DNA from: Adhaeribacter swui
GTDB lineage: Bacteria > Bacteroidota > Bacteroidia > Cytophagales > Hymenobacteraceae
Assembly: GCF_014217805.1 (NCBI RefSeq)
Contig: NZ_CP055156.1
Span: forward strand, 5,152,585 to 5,216,584
DNA length: 64,000 nt
Reading direction: 5' to 3'
Part shown: one piece after another, positions 1-8,870 of the stretch
Layout of the letters: each line of letters begins with the position of its first letter
Position numbering within the stretch: the stretch's first letter is position 1
Position numbers and translations under genes: made by a program
The notes under the pieces: model-generated
Database searches by the model: none
The model's input: only the letters and a program-made list of their open reading frames with translations
What the model was told of the DNA's origin: nothing

Positions 1-63
1 AATGGTATCGCTGTTCCCCCAAATCTGCCGAACTACCGAACCTTCCGCTACAAAATACTTCAT
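1..63 (-). CDS. N-terminal fragment of an unidentified protein, cut by the window edge
   Basis: Reading leftwards from an ATG at 63-61, the frame stays open to base 1 and gives 21 residues starting MKYFVAEGSVVRQIWGNSDT. The composition is protein-like and the fragment begins next to an AT-rich spacer, as a real gene start would. The fragment is too short to assign a function or to exclude a chance open frame. The neighbouring gene to the right is also on the minus strand, but a terminator separates the two, so this would be its own transcription unit. Confidence 0.45.
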   Translation of the reverse strand, partial: MKYFVAEGSVVRQIWGNSDTI

Positions 64-235
64 GCTACTAAAACGCTTTTGCCGGTATGATTGTGTTGTG
101 GAAAATAAAATTTTTAAAATTTAACATTTTAACCACAATCGGATTCTTGATTAATGGCAAAACGAAAGAAAAGCATTTATAAAAAGTTGGGCCAATTTAA
201 TTTACTTCGGAATTGCCATTTTTAATGATACAAAA

Positions 236-269
236 AAAAGCCGCTTTACTTTATGCAAAGCGGCTTTTT
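236..269 (-). terminator. Rho-independent terminator of the efflux operon
   Basis: A 13-bp perfect stem (arms 236-248 and 257-269) with a GC-rich core and an 8-nt loop. Its A-run becomes a T-run on the minus strand. It lies 36 bases beyond the stop of the outer-membrane factor gene, the last gene of the RND operon. Confidence 0.75.
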
Positions 270-304
270 AACCTGCTAAACAGGCAAATATAATCTACCC
301 GTAA

Positions 305-1744
305 TTAATTCCAGCCACCACCTAAGGCGCGATAGATATTAACCATGGCATTCATTTGCTGCATTTTGGTTTCTACTAAATCAAACCTTGATTCTAAAGC
401 ATCCCTCTGCGTCATTAAAACTTCCATGTAATCGGCCCGGGCCGAAGTAAACAACGTATTGGATATATCTATCGACTGGTTTAAAGCTTCTACTTCTTTC
501 GCTTTTAAATCATAACTTTTTTCCAGGTTATTGATTTTAGCCAGTTGATTAACTACCTCCATGTTCGCGTTTAAAATGGTACGCTCGTAATTGTATACGG
601 CCTGAATTTGTTGCGCATTGGCACTGCTGTATAATGATTTAATCGCATTTCTGTTCACCAATGGCGCCGCCAAATCGCCGGCTAAAGTATAGAGCAAAGA
701 TTCTGGCTTAAACAAATAAGTTGGGTTAAATGCCTGATACCCTATTCCGGCCGAAATACCTAACGATGGATAGAACTGCGCTTTTGCAATTTTAACGTCT
801 AGCTTGGCCGCCGCTAAGTTTAATTCGGCTTTTTTAATATCCGGACGATTAAATAGCAATTGCGCCGGAATACCTGCATGAACGGCATTTGGTACTAAAT
901 CTACAAAACTTTGCGTAGTCCTTGCCACCGGCTGCGGGTACCGACCCACTAAAAAGTTAATCCGGTTTTCGGTTTCAGTAATTTTTTGTTGGATGTCGTA
1001 CTGCAAACTTTGGGTATTGAGCACCTGCGCCTGAAACCGCCGCACCGCCAGCTCCGTTACCCGGGTGGCTTCTTTCTGCAGTTTTACAATTTCCAGGGCA
1101 TTGCTTTGCAATTTAATATTCTGCTGCACAATGGCTAACTGGTTGTCCAGGGCCAGCAATTCGTAATACGAATTAGCAATTTCGGCAATCAGATTGGTCA
1201 CCATAAAGTTCCGGCCTTCAACACTGGCTAAATACCGGCTTACCGCGGCTCTTTTAGCATTGTGCAGCTTATTCCAGATGTCTATTTCCCAGTTAGCATA
1301 GGCGCCCACTAAAAAATCTGGCAAGGGTTCGGGCATTTCTTTTTCCGGTTTAATTTCGGTGGTAGCTTCCATTGCCCCGATATTGGTAAAGCGCGCTACC
1401 TTATCCAGACCGGCTCCGCCTCTTATACCCACAAATGGCAAGTACTCCCCTTTTCTGGCGCGTATTTCGTTCCGGGAAATAGCAATCTCCTGCAGCGTAA
1501 TATTTAGTTCCTGGTTGTGCTGCAGTGCGGTATCAATGAGCGCCGTCAGGTTGGGATCGGTGAAAAATTCTTTCCAACGCAATTTTGCGGTATTCACCGT
1601 ATCCTGCGAGTTGCTGTAACTCGCAGGCATTGTTGTGTTGGCATTTTTTTGTACTAAATTCGGCAAACTACAAGCCGTATAGGACAGGGAAATAAAAGCT
1701 ATTCCCACCCATTTTAAAAATTTTTTATTACGCATGGTTTTCAC
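305..1744 (-). CDS. Efflux outer-membrane factor, TolC/OprM (NodT) lipoprotein family
   Basis: Outer-membrane channel of a tripartite RND efflux pump. The 479 residues start with a lipoprotein signal peptide ending LSYTAC (Cys25). Two repeats of the outer-membrane efflux domain follow, with the long helical stretches and the 'LFNRPDIKKAELNLAAAK' segment typical of the NodT/OprM group. Length is normal for the family. The start overlaps the 3' end of the pump gene by 17 bases; Met4 would shorten the overlap to 8. Third gene of an adaptor-pump-channel operon and followed directly by a terminator. The exported compound cannot be read from sequence. Confidence 0.93.
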   Translation of the reverse strand: MKTMRNKKFLKWVGIAFISLSYTACSLPNLVQKNANTTMPASYSNSQDTVNTAKLRWKEFFTDPNLTALIDTALQHNQELNITLQEIAISRNEIRARKGEYLPFVGIRGGAGLDKVARFTNIGAMEATTEIKPEKEMPEPLPDFLVGAYANWEIDIWNKLHNAKRAAVSRYLASVEGRNFMVTNLIAEIANSYYELLALDNQLAIVQQNIKLQSNALEIVKLQKEATRVTELAVRRFQAQVLNTQSLQYDIQQKITETENRINFLVGRYPQPVARTTQSFVDLVPNAVHAGIPAQLLFNRPDIKKAELNLAAAKLDVKIAKAQFYPSLGISAGIGYQAFNPTYLFKPESLLYTLAGDLAAPLVNRNAIKSLYSSANAQQIQAVYNYERTILNANMEVVNQLAKINNLEKSYDLKAKEVEALNQSIDISNTLFTSARADYMEVLMTQRDALESRFDLVETKMQQMNAMVNIYRALGGGWN

Positions 1745-4700
1745 TTTCTTCTAAGAGGGGAAATTTGTCAATGGAATGAACGTAGTCTTCGGTTAATGGT
1801 GACTCTTCTTCATCTCTGATTAGATGACGGCCATCGGCCAAATGACCAAAAATGTAATACAGACCAGGCACAATAATTACCCCGAATACCGTTCCGAAGA
1901 ACATACCACCCAAGGCAGATGCACCAATAGTCCGGTTACCAATAGCTCCTGCGCCCGTAGCAATAATTAATGGTATCAAACCAGCAATAAAGGCGAAAGA
2001 AGTCATCAGAATTGGCCGGAAACGTACCTTTGCCCCTTCAATGGCGGCATCGAAAATAGTGGCTCCCTCCTGTCGCTTCTGCACCGCAAATTCCACAATA
2101 AGCACGGCGTTTTTACCGAGCAACCCAATTAACATGATGAGCCCTACCTGGGCATAAATGTTATTTTCCAGGCCCATTAATTTGAGTAGCATAAAGGAAC
2201 CAAACACCCCTACCGGCAACGAAAACACTACCGCCAACGGAATTATAAAGCTCTCGTACTGGGCGGCCAAAACAAAGTACACGAAGGCCAACACAATCAG
2301 GAACACATACAGCGACTCATTTCCTCGAATGGACTCGTCATAGGATAAACCTTCCCAGGCAATATCGTAGCCTTTAGGTAAAGTAGTGGCAGCCACTTCC
2401 TGGATAGCGTGAATAGCATCGGCGGTGGTATATCCTTTAGCTGGTAAGCCTTGGATGGCAGCCGAGTTGTACAGGTTAAACCGGGTAATTTCGTTGGGTC
2501 CCTGCCCTTTTACCAACTTCATGAAGGAAGAGTACGGCACCATTTCGCCGGCATCATTTTTTACATAAAGCTTTAATAAATCCGAAGGCAATCTTCTGAA
2601 TTTAGGATCAGACTGGACGTAAACTTTAAAAAACTGGTTAAACTTAATGAAGCCTTGTTCATAGGTACTACCAATTAAAATGTTCAGGTTGTCCATGGCT
2701 TTTCCAATAGATACCCCTTTTTGCATGGCCAGATTATTGTCTATCTGCAATTCATACTGCGGGTAGTTAGCCGCGAAAAAGGTAAATAAACCGGCAAGTT
2801 CTGGCCGCTTCCGCAGATTATCCATAAATTCCTGGTTCACTTTATCGAACTCGTGGTAGTCGGTATCCGAATTTTTATCCAACAAACGCATAGAAAAACC
2901 ACCGGATGAACCAAAGCCCGGAATAGCTGGTGGTTCAAAAAACTCGATTACCGCACCCAAACCTTTGGATTCTTCTTCCAGTTCTTCCATGATTTCTTTC
3001 ACGTTGTGCTTGCGTTGCGACCATGGTTTTAAGTTAATTAAACAAGTTCCCGCGTTAGAACCGCGGCCCTCGGTCATAATTTCGTAACCGGCCAAAGAAG
3101 ATACCGATTCTACCCCATCTATCTCTTCGCATATTTTCTGAAGTCTTTGCGAAACCTGGTTGGTTTTTTCCAGGGTAGAGCCGGGCGGGGTTTGAATAAT
3201 AGCATAAATGGTACTCTGGTCTTCGTTAGGGATAAAGCCCGCCGGTAAAATTTGATTTTCGTAGAAAATACCGGCTCCAAAGGCCAGTAAGATTCCAAAA
3301 GTAAGCCACCTGCGGCTAACCATATGTCTTAATAAGCCCACGTATCTGCCGGTGAGTTTATCAAATCCCCGGTTAAAGCTATCAAGTGCCCGGGTAAGCA
3401 GATTCCTCTTCTTGGCGTGCCCATGATGATTTTTCAATAACATGGCGCATAATACCGGAGTAAGGGTAAGCGCAATTAAGGCCGAGATAACAATGGAGCT
3501 GGCCATGGTAATAGAAAACTGCCGGTAAAAAGTACCAACTGGTCCGGACATAAACGAGATAGGTAAAAATACGGAAACCATTACCGCCGTAATCGCGATA
3601 ATCGCACCGCTGATTTCGCCGAGTACTTTCTTCACGGCGCTGTACGGAGACAGGTGCGGCTCTTCTTCCATTTTTGCGTGAACTGCTTCCACCACCACAA
3701 TCGCATCATCCACCACAATACCAATGGCCAATACTAAAGCAAACAAGGTTACTAGGTTAATGGAGAGGCCAAAAAACTGAATAACAAAGAATGCCCCGAT
3801 TAAAGATACCGGCACCGCCAGAATCGGAATTAAGGTAGAGCGCCAATCGCCCAAGAAAATAAACACCACAATGGCTACCAGAATAAAGGCATCTCGTAAA
3901 GTATGCAGTACTTGCTCGATAGAAGCATCCAGGAATTTAGAAACGTCATAGCTGATTTTATAATCCATGCCCGGAGGGAAAGAACCTTTCATATCCTCGA
4001 GTTTGGCTTTTACTTCATCAATTACCTCGCTGGCATTACTACCGTAGTTCTGGCGTAGTACAATAGCCGCCGAAGGGTGACCATCCAGGTTAGAGTAGAT
4101 ATCAAAGAATTCGCTGCCCAGTTCTACCGTTGCTATATCTTTTAAATGGATGCTTTCGCCTTCGGCATTGGCCCGGACAATTACATTTTCATACTCTTTT
4201 GGTTCGTTGTATCGGCCCTTGTAAGTGAGCACATATTCCAACGACTGGGCTGCAATTCCGGAGCTTTGACCTAACCGGCCAGGGCGACCAATAATACTTT
4301 GCTCGCCTAAAGCCTTCATTACTTCCTCAACCGAAATATTATAAGCCCGCATCCGATCGGGGTTTAACCAAATCCGCATGGCATACCGGCGGCTACCTAA
4401 AATTTGCGCCCGGGCAACCCCTTTGGTACGTTGAATTTCCGGGATCATTTTAACGGTAGCGTAGTTGAACAAGAATTTCTCATCCATACTCTTGTTTTTC
4501 GAGTACAGGTTAACGTACATCAACATACTAGGCTGAATGGGTGTAATTACCACCCCTTCCCGCTGTACCAATTCCGGTAATAGCGGCATCACCTGGTCTA
4601 CCCTGGTTTTTACCCGGATTACCGCATCGTTGGGATCGGTACCTGGTTCGAAAATAATCCGGAGGGTAGCTTCCCCGGCACTGGTGGCATCGGTAGCAAT

Positions 4701-4931
4701 ATAGCGCATATCCTGTACCCCATTGATGGCCTGTTCCAGGGTAATTAAGGTAGATTTAACCAGTACATCGGCACTGGAACCGGGGTAAGCGATAAAAATA
4801 TTAACAGTAGTGGGGGCAATATCTGGAAACTGCGAAATTGGCAATTTTTTAATCGCCAAAGTTCCCACGAAAACGATCATGACCGATATTACAATGGCGA
4901 ATACGGGCCGGCGTATGAACTTGCTAAACAT
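1728..4931 (-). CDS. RND efflux pump permease, HAE1/AcrB family
   Basis: Proton-driven inner-membrane pump of the hydrophobe/amphiphile efflux family. It has 1067 residues, close to AcrB (1049). The N-terminus is the classic 'MFSKFIRRPVFAIVISV' helix. TM4 carries the paired aspartates of the proton relay in GIVVDDAIVVVE, and TM10 carries the matching lysine in LIGLLGKNAVLIVEFA. Two large periplasmic porter loops lie between TM1/2 and TM7/8. A charged tail of about 30 residues follows the last helix. Second gene of the operon, 25 bases after the adaptor. The family suggests drugs, detergents or bile-salt-like molecules rather than heavy metals, but no substrate is shown. Confidence 0.95.
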   Translation of the reverse strand: MFSKFIRRPVFAIVISVMIVFVGTLAIKKLPISQFPDIAPTTVNIFIAYPGSSADVLVKSTLITLEQAINGVQDMRYIATDATSAGEATLRIIFEPGTDPNDAVIRVKTRVDQVMPLLPELVQREGVVITPIQPSMLMYVNLYSKNKSMDEKFLFNYATVKMIPEIQRTKGVARAQILGSRRYAMRIWLNPDRMRAYNISVEEVMKALGEQSIIGRPGRLGQSSGIAAQSLEYVLTYKGRYNEPKEYENVIVRANAEGESIHLKDIATVELGSEFFDIYSNLDGHPSAAIVLRQNYGSNASEVIDEVKAKLEDMKGSFPPGMDYKISYDVSKFLDASIEQVLHTLRDAFILVAIVVFIFLGDWRSTLIPILAVPVSLIGAFFVIQFFGLSINLVTLFALVLAIGIVVDDAIVVVEAVHAKMEEEPHLSPYSAVKKVLGEISGAIIAITAVMVSVFLPISFMSGPVGTFYRQFSITMASSIVISALIALTLTPVLCAMLLKNHHGHAKKRNLLTRALDSFNRGFDKLTGRYVGLLRHMVSRRWLTFGILLAFGAGIFYENQILPAGFIPNEDQSTIYAIIQTPPGSTLEKTNQVSQRLQKICEEIDGVESVSSLAGYEIMTEGRGSNAGTCLINLKPWSQRKHNVKEIMEELEEESKGLGAVIEFFEPPAIPGFGSSGGFSMRLLDKNSDTDYHEFDKVNQEFMDNLRKRPELAGLFTFFAANYPQYELQIDNNLAMQKGVSIGKAMDNLNILIGSTYEQGFIKFNQFFKVYVQSDPKFRRLPSDLLKLYVKNDAGEMVPYSSFMKLVKGQGPNEITRFNLYNSAAIQGLPAKGYTTADAIHAIQEVAATTLPKGYDIAWEGLSYDESIRGNESLYVFLIVLAFVYFVLAAQYESFIIPLAVVFSLPVGVFGSFMLLKLMGLENNIYAQVGLIMLIGLLGKNAVLIVEFAVQKRQEGATIFDAAIEGAKVRFRPILMTSFAFIAGLIPLIIATGAGAIGNRTIGASALGGMFFGTVFGVIIVPGLYYIFGHLADGRHLIRDEEESPLTEDYVHSIDKFPLLEESENHA

Positions 4932-4956
4932 GTTTTTTGCTTTTTCGGATGCTTGA

Positions 4957-6057
4957 TTATTCAGCGTATAGCTCTAGTTGAGCAATCGCCGATTGGGGCT
5001 CCATGAATTTGTAATTAATTTTTTCGTTTTCCCGCACCAGGCGTAAGCCTTCCAGCAGAATCTTGTCATTTTCTTCTAATCCTTTTTGTACCACGTAGAT
5101 GTGCGGTAATTCGGCAGCTATTGAAATTTCCCGGGAACGTAATACATTGTTTTTATCCACAACGTACACGTACTTTTTATCCAGTACTTCAAAGGTGGCT
5201 TTCTGCGGAATTAATAAGGCATTACTCATCGGCACTTCCATTAAAATGTTGCCGGTTTCGCCGTAGCGCAATAAACCTTTAGGATTAGGAAAAGTGGCCC
5301 GGAAAGCAATGTTGCCGGTTTCATTGTCAAAGTTTGCTTCTATGGTTTCTACTACCCCCGGGTAATCAAACATTTTATTATTTGCCATTAACAGCTTTAC
5401 TTTGGTTTGACTATCATTTTTGGGCAAAGATTTATAATCCAGGTACTCGGCTTCCGGCACGTTGTAATAAACCCACATTTTGCTGTTATCAGAAAGCTCG
5501 GTTAACAACTCACCTTCTTCCACGAGGCTACCCGGCCGAACGTGAAAGCGGTCGATGATGCCACTAAAAGGAGCCCGGATTTCGGTGAACTGCAAATGCA
5601 CTTTGGTTAAAGCCAGTTCGGCTTTTGCCTTATCTAATTTGGCTTTAGCCATGGCCAGCTCATTCGGGGCTACTACTTTACTTTCGGCCAATTTTTTAGT
5701 ATTCTGGTATTCAATTTCCGCGAAGCTGGCCTCGGCCTGGGCTTTTTGTTGCTCTGCTTCGTACAGGTTAGGCATTATTTGAAATAATAATTGCCCTTCG
5801 TTAACAAATTGACCTTCGTCCACATAAATTTTTTGCAAGTAGCCTTTCTCCTGGGCTCTTAATTCTATGTGGCGGATGGAGCGAATCTGACTAACATATT
5901 CTTTGGTTAACAGGGTGTCTTTCTTGAAAGGGCTAGTAACTAAAAAACTCGCCTCTTTTTCACCCTCTGCTTTTGCTTTTTCTGAATGACAGCTAGTTTG
6001 GCAAAACAGGGCAACCAGGCCCATGACAAGGAGCATGGGCATGAAATTTTTTTTCAT
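4957..6057 (-). CDS. RND efflux periplasmic adaptor (membrane fusion protein, AcrA family)
   Basis: Bridges the RND pump and the outer-membrane channel. The 366 residues begin with an export signal containing a likely lipidation cysteine (TSC, Cys23), although the residue at -3 is not a classical lipobox residue. After it come the barrel-sandwich lipoyl half-motif (GQFVNEGQLLFQI), an alpha-hairpin rich in Ala/Glu/Lys, the second lipoyl half (APFSGIIDRFHVRPGSLVEEGE) and the beta-barrel domain. First gene of the operon; no regulator gene adjoins it. No clear TAnnTTTG box was found on the minus strand upstream. Confidence 0.93.
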   Translation of the reverse strand: MKKNFMPMLLVMGLVALFCQTSCHSEKAKAEGEKEASFLVTSPFKKDTLLTKEYVSQIRSIRHIELRAQEKGYLQKIYVDEGQFVNEGQLLFQIMPNLYEAEQQKAQAEASFAEIEYQNTKKLAESKVVAPNELAMAKAKLDKAKAELALTKVHLQFTEIRAPFSGIIDRFHVRPGSLVEEGELLTELSDNSKMWVYYNVPEAEYLDYKSLPKNDSQTKVKLLMANNKMFDYPGVVETIEANFDNETGNIAFRATFPNPKGLLRYGETGNILMEVPMSNALLIPQKATFEVLDKKYVYVVDKNNVLRSREISIAAELPHIYVVQKGLEENDKILLEGLRLVRENEKINYKFMEPQSAIAQLELYAE

Positions 6058-6239
6058 GATGAATGTTGATTTTTAAAAAGTAAGGATTACTTAAAATTGT
6101 TTAAGGGGTGCGCCTGATTTAGAAACAGGCTTACCTTTGTCTTTAGCTTAGCGCTATTAAGATTTTGGTTTAACTAAGTTGTATTAACTAAATAAAGAAA
6201 TAGGGAAAAGTAAGGCGGAGTGCCTTAATAGAATTTAGA

Positions 6240-6665
6240 TCATATCCGGATAACCCGGAACAGGAGAAACCACTTATAAGCGGCAAAATAAACGGAATGC
6301 TTACAAGTAGGTAAGCGCTTTTTAAAGAAGAGGGCAAAATAACCAAAGGCCAAGATGTAGAAGAGCGAGGTAAAGTAATTATTATGCGCTAAGAACTTTT
6401 TAAACGAAATCCATTCGTGTTTCTCTTCTTCTATTTCGGAGGCTACCATTTTACAGCTTTCGCTTTCTGTACCAAATAGCCTTGCTTTAACAATGAGGGA
6501 GTGAAAATCGGAGGTAGTGCCCAAACTGGTTTGCTCCGATTTAACTACAGATTTTTGGGAAGAATGGCAAATACACTCCTGATAGCTACGCGCATACAGA
6601 TTACCATACACACTTAACAGGAGTATACCGAGGCTTAAAATATATTTTAATAACGCCTTTGTCAT
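6240..6665 (-). CDS. Small membrane/secreted protein of unknown function
   Basis: The frame is open from 6722, but the ATG at 6665 gives a clean N-terminal hydrophobic segment (LLKYILSLGILLLSVYG) after two lysines and is the better start, giving 141 residues. A Cys/His/Ser-rich middle (ECICHSS) follows, and then a second hydrophobic segment near the C-terminus with the basic sequence KKRLP behind it. The first segment may be a signal peptide or an anchor. It lies 182 bases before the efflux adaptor on the same strand and could be cotranscribed with it. I do not recognise the family. Confidence 0.6.
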   Translation of the reverse strand: MTKALLKYILSLGILLLSVYGNLYARSYQECICHSSQKSVVKSEQTSLGTTSDFHSLIVKARLFGTESESCKMVASEIEEEKHEWISFKKFLAHNNYFTSLFYILAFGYFALFFKKRLPTCKHSVYFAAYKWFLLFRVIRI

Positions 6666-6907
6666 TCTAAAGACAAAATAAATTTTTGCTGGATTAAATG
6701 GTAAACGGATAACATAGTACAAAATCTATGTTATTCAAATTTTATTCCATTTAATTGCAAATATTAGATTTATATTAAGTAAAACAATAAATCTTTTAAA
6801 AATTTTTATTTACCGAAGATGCGATAATTAAACTCTAAATAAATTAGCTAACCCCTTAAGTAAAAATTGAGTTCACAGAAAGTAAAAATAAGAAGCTTAA
6901 AACCAAA

Positions 6908-6940
6908 AAAAGCCTGGTAAGTAAACTTTACCAGGCTTTT
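6908..6940 (-). terminator. Terminator downstream of tRNA-Lys
   Basis: A perfect 13-bp stem (6908-6920 with 6928-6940) and a 7-nt loop, flanked by A and T runs on both sides so it could work in either direction. It lies 9 bases past the 3' end of the minus-strand tRNA-Lys, so it most likely ends that transcript. Confidence 0.75.
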
Positions 6941-6949
6941 TATTTTTTG

Positions 6950-7022
6950 TGATCCCGCTGGGATTCGAACCCAGGACCCATACATTAAAAGTGTATTGCT
7001 CTACCAGCTGAGCTACGGAATC
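6950..7022 (-). tRNA. tRNA-Lys, anticodon UUU
   Basis: The reverse complement folds into a complete 73-nt cloverleaf. The acceptor stem GATTCCG pairs with CGGGATC (one G-T pair), the D-arm is GCTC...GAGC, the anticodon stem ATACA/TGTAT encloses CTTTTAA, and the T-arm has the canonical GGTTCGAATCC. The anticodon at positions 34-36 is TTT. The discriminator base is A and CCA is not encoded. It stands alone between a small membrane gene and a divergent TPR gene. Confidence 0.95.
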
Positions 7023-7092
7023 TTTTTATTATCTTTACAACCGGGAGATATTTCCCTGAATTGCGATGCAAAACTAAGGGAGAATTTTTAGA

Positions 7093-7827
7093 ATGCAAAA
7101 TACTTGGGCTAAATATTTACTGATATTTTTCGTTTTTTTTATTGGCTTAACTCAACCGGTTTATAGTCAGGAATATAATTTTCGGGTTGCAACGGCAGAT
7201 TCTTTATTTAATCAAAAGAAATATTTAGAAGCTTTCTCGGTTTATGAGAATATACTGGTAAAAGATCAACAATACTCTCCGACCATGCTTTTAAAAATGG
7301 CTTTTATTAAAGAAGGTTTGCGCGATTTTACCGGAGCTATGTATTATCTGCATTTGTATTACTCCAAAACTCCCAACCGCGCGGTATTACGTAAGATGGA
7401 AGAATTAGCCCAAACTCACCAGCTTACCGGCTACGAATACGGCGATTTGCAGTTTTTTAAAACGCAATTCCGGAAATTTTACCTCGATATTCTAGAAGGG
7501 CTTTTAATAGTGGCCGTGGTAGTTATTACTTTTACTTTTTTGCGCCGCAAAACAAAACCGGTGCGTAAATCTTTTAAAATTGGCTTTACGCTGTATCTGG
7601 GTTTTATTTTTTACTATATCAATTACCTCGATTTTGGCCAGGAAGGCATTATCCGGTATAACCGGATACCTATAATGTCCGCCCCTTCCGCCGGAGCGGA
7701 ATGGGTAGCAACCGCCGGAGCCGGACACAAACTAAAATTAATCAGCGAAAAAGATATCTGGTACGAAGTATTCTGGAAAAACCAGCGGGCGTATATCCGG
7801 AAGCAGAATATTTTACTTTTGCCTTAG
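7093..7827 (+). CDS. TPR-containing membrane protein with C-terminal SH3-like region
   Basis: 244 residues. A signal peptide (cleavage probably after VYSQ) is followed by a helical tetratricopeptide-like region at about 28-112 (ADSLFNQKKYLEAFSVYENIL is a typical TPR pair). Two membrane helices lie near 132-150 and 160-178. The final ~65 residues (WVATAGAGHKLKLISEKDIWYEVFWKNQRAYI) have the pattern of a bacterial SH3 domain. TPR plus SH3 resembles BatE-type proteins, but there are no bat genes around it, so the role stays open. It stands alone; the sequence TATCTTTA at 7030 is a near match to a -7 box. Confidence 0.75.
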   Translation: MQNTWAKYLLIFFVFFIGLTQPVYSQEYNFRVATADSLFNQKKYLEAFSVYENILVKDQQYSPTMLLKMAFIKEGLRDFTGAMYYLHLYYSKTPNRAVLRKMEELAQTHQLTGYEYGDLQFFKTQFRKFYLDILEGLLIVAVVVITFTFLRRKTKPVRKSFKIGFTLYLGFIFYYINYLDFGQEGIIRYNRIPIMSAPSAGAEWVATAGAGHKLKLISEKDIWYEVFWKNQRAYIRKQNILLLP

Positions 7828-7925
7828 TTCGGTTAGACTTAATTTTTAAAAAATTTTAAAATCTGCCCCTATAACTATAGTGCATGGTACGTATTTTAAG
7901 AAGGTAAGCAACCGCTGCCTCGGAG

Positions 7926-8744
7926 CTATTTATTTATGGTTTTAAACGGCGAGTCTTTTTCTTTGGCCATTACATTATAAACTAGTTTGTCGGTTAAGCC
8001 GGGAAGCCATTTATTTAAAAATACGGTTAATTTTCCTTGGGCCGTCATTACTACTTCGCGCTGCCGCTTTTGGGTTGCTTTTAATATCCGGTTGGCTACT
8101 TCTTCGGCCGTCATCATTTTTTCTTCGGCCCTGGGCGATTCGCCTTGCACGTTGCCATTCGCATTTAAAGCTGTATTGCGAATATTGGAAGCCGTGAAAC
8201 CCGGACAAGCCACCATCACGTGCACCCCCTGGTGCATTACCTCGGTACGTAAAGCCTCTAAAAATCCCTGCATGGCAAATTTAGAAGCCGAATAGCCGGT
8301 GCGGCCCGGTAAACCTCGGTAGCCCGCAATAGAAGATACCCCAATAATGGAGCCCTTGCTTTTTAAAATATAAGGCAAAGCGTACTTGGTTACGTAAACA
8401 GTTCCGTAAAAATTAATATCCATTACTTGCTTAATTACTGCCAAATCCAAGTCCTGAAATAAAGCCCGCATGGAAATACCGGCATTGTTAATTAGTACAT
8501 CTAACCCGCCAAACTGCGCTAGGGTGGCTTGAATTAATTGTTGCGCCTCCGCTTCTATACTTACATCGCTTTTTACCGGTAAGTTTACGATACCGTGCTG
8601 GGTTAATTCGTCGGCGGTTAATTTTAGTTTTTGGGCATCGCGGCCGGAAAAAACAATTTTTGCCCCAGCCTGGCCAAAAGCCATAGCACAAGCTTTACCA
8701 ATTCCGGAAGTTCCTCCCGTAATAATTACTACTTTATCTTTCAT
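7926..8744 (-). CDS. Short-chain dehydrogenase/reductase (classical SDR)
   Basis: NAD(P)-dependent oxidoreductase, 272 residues. A Rossmann fold starts at the N-terminus with TGGTSGIG (9-16). NNAG (86-89) is the structural motif, and the catalytic set is Ser138, Tyr151 and Lys155 (YSASK). The basic residue in SGRD (about 33-36) after beta-2 suggests NADPH. Cytoplasmic, no signal peptide. The C-terminal segment (LNKWLPGLTDKLVYNVMAKEKDSPF) resembles Bacteroidota SDRs often labelled as lipid or ketone reductases, but the substrate is not known. Expressed from its own minus-strand promoter, divergent from rlmD. Confidence 0.92.
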   Translation of the reverse strand: MKDKVVIITGGTSGIGKACAMAFGQAGAKIVFSGRDAQKLKLTADELTQHGIVNLPVKSDVSIEAEAQQLIQATLAQFGGLDVLINNAGISMRALFQDLDLAVIKQVMDINFYGTVYVTKYALPYILKSKGSIIGVSSIAGYRGLPGRTGYSASKFAMQGFLEALRTEVMHQGVHVMVACPGFTASNIRNTALNANGNVQGESPRAEEKMMTAEEVANRILKATQKRQREVVMTAQGKLTVFLNKWLPGLTDKLVYNVMAKEKDSPFKTINK

Positions 8745-8765
8745 CTGGCTGTATTTACACTAAAA

Positions 8766-8773
8766 CAAAGGTA
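8766..8773 (-). promoter_or_regulatory. -7 promoter box of the SDR gene
   Basis: On the minus strand this reads TACCTTTG, a perfect match to the Bacteroidota -7 consensus TAnnTTTG, 22 bases upstream of the ATG of the SDR gene. No good -33 TTTG was found at the usual distance. Confidence 0.5.
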
Positions 8774-8834
8774 AAATATCTAAAACAAACCCATCGGGTT
8801 TTTACCTCAACTCCCGATTAATTCATTCAAATTT

Positions 8835-8863
8835 TTTGCCTCCGGTAAAACTGCTTAATTTTG
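8835..8863 (+). promoter_or_regulatory. Promoter of rlmD (-33 TTTG and -7 TAATTTTG)
   Basis: TTTG at 8835-8838, a 17-base spacer and TAATTTTG at 8856-8863 match the Bacteroidota promoter consensus in both boxes. Only 7 bases separate the -7 box from the GTG start, so the transcript should have almost no leader. Confidence 0.6.
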
Positions 8864-8870
8864 CCGTACT

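Noticed and set aside
6132-6139. TACCTTTG on the plus strand behind the efflux adaptor start
   Set aside because: A perfect -7 box, but it points towards no plus-strand gene before the tRNA region. Treated as chance unless a small RNA is found.
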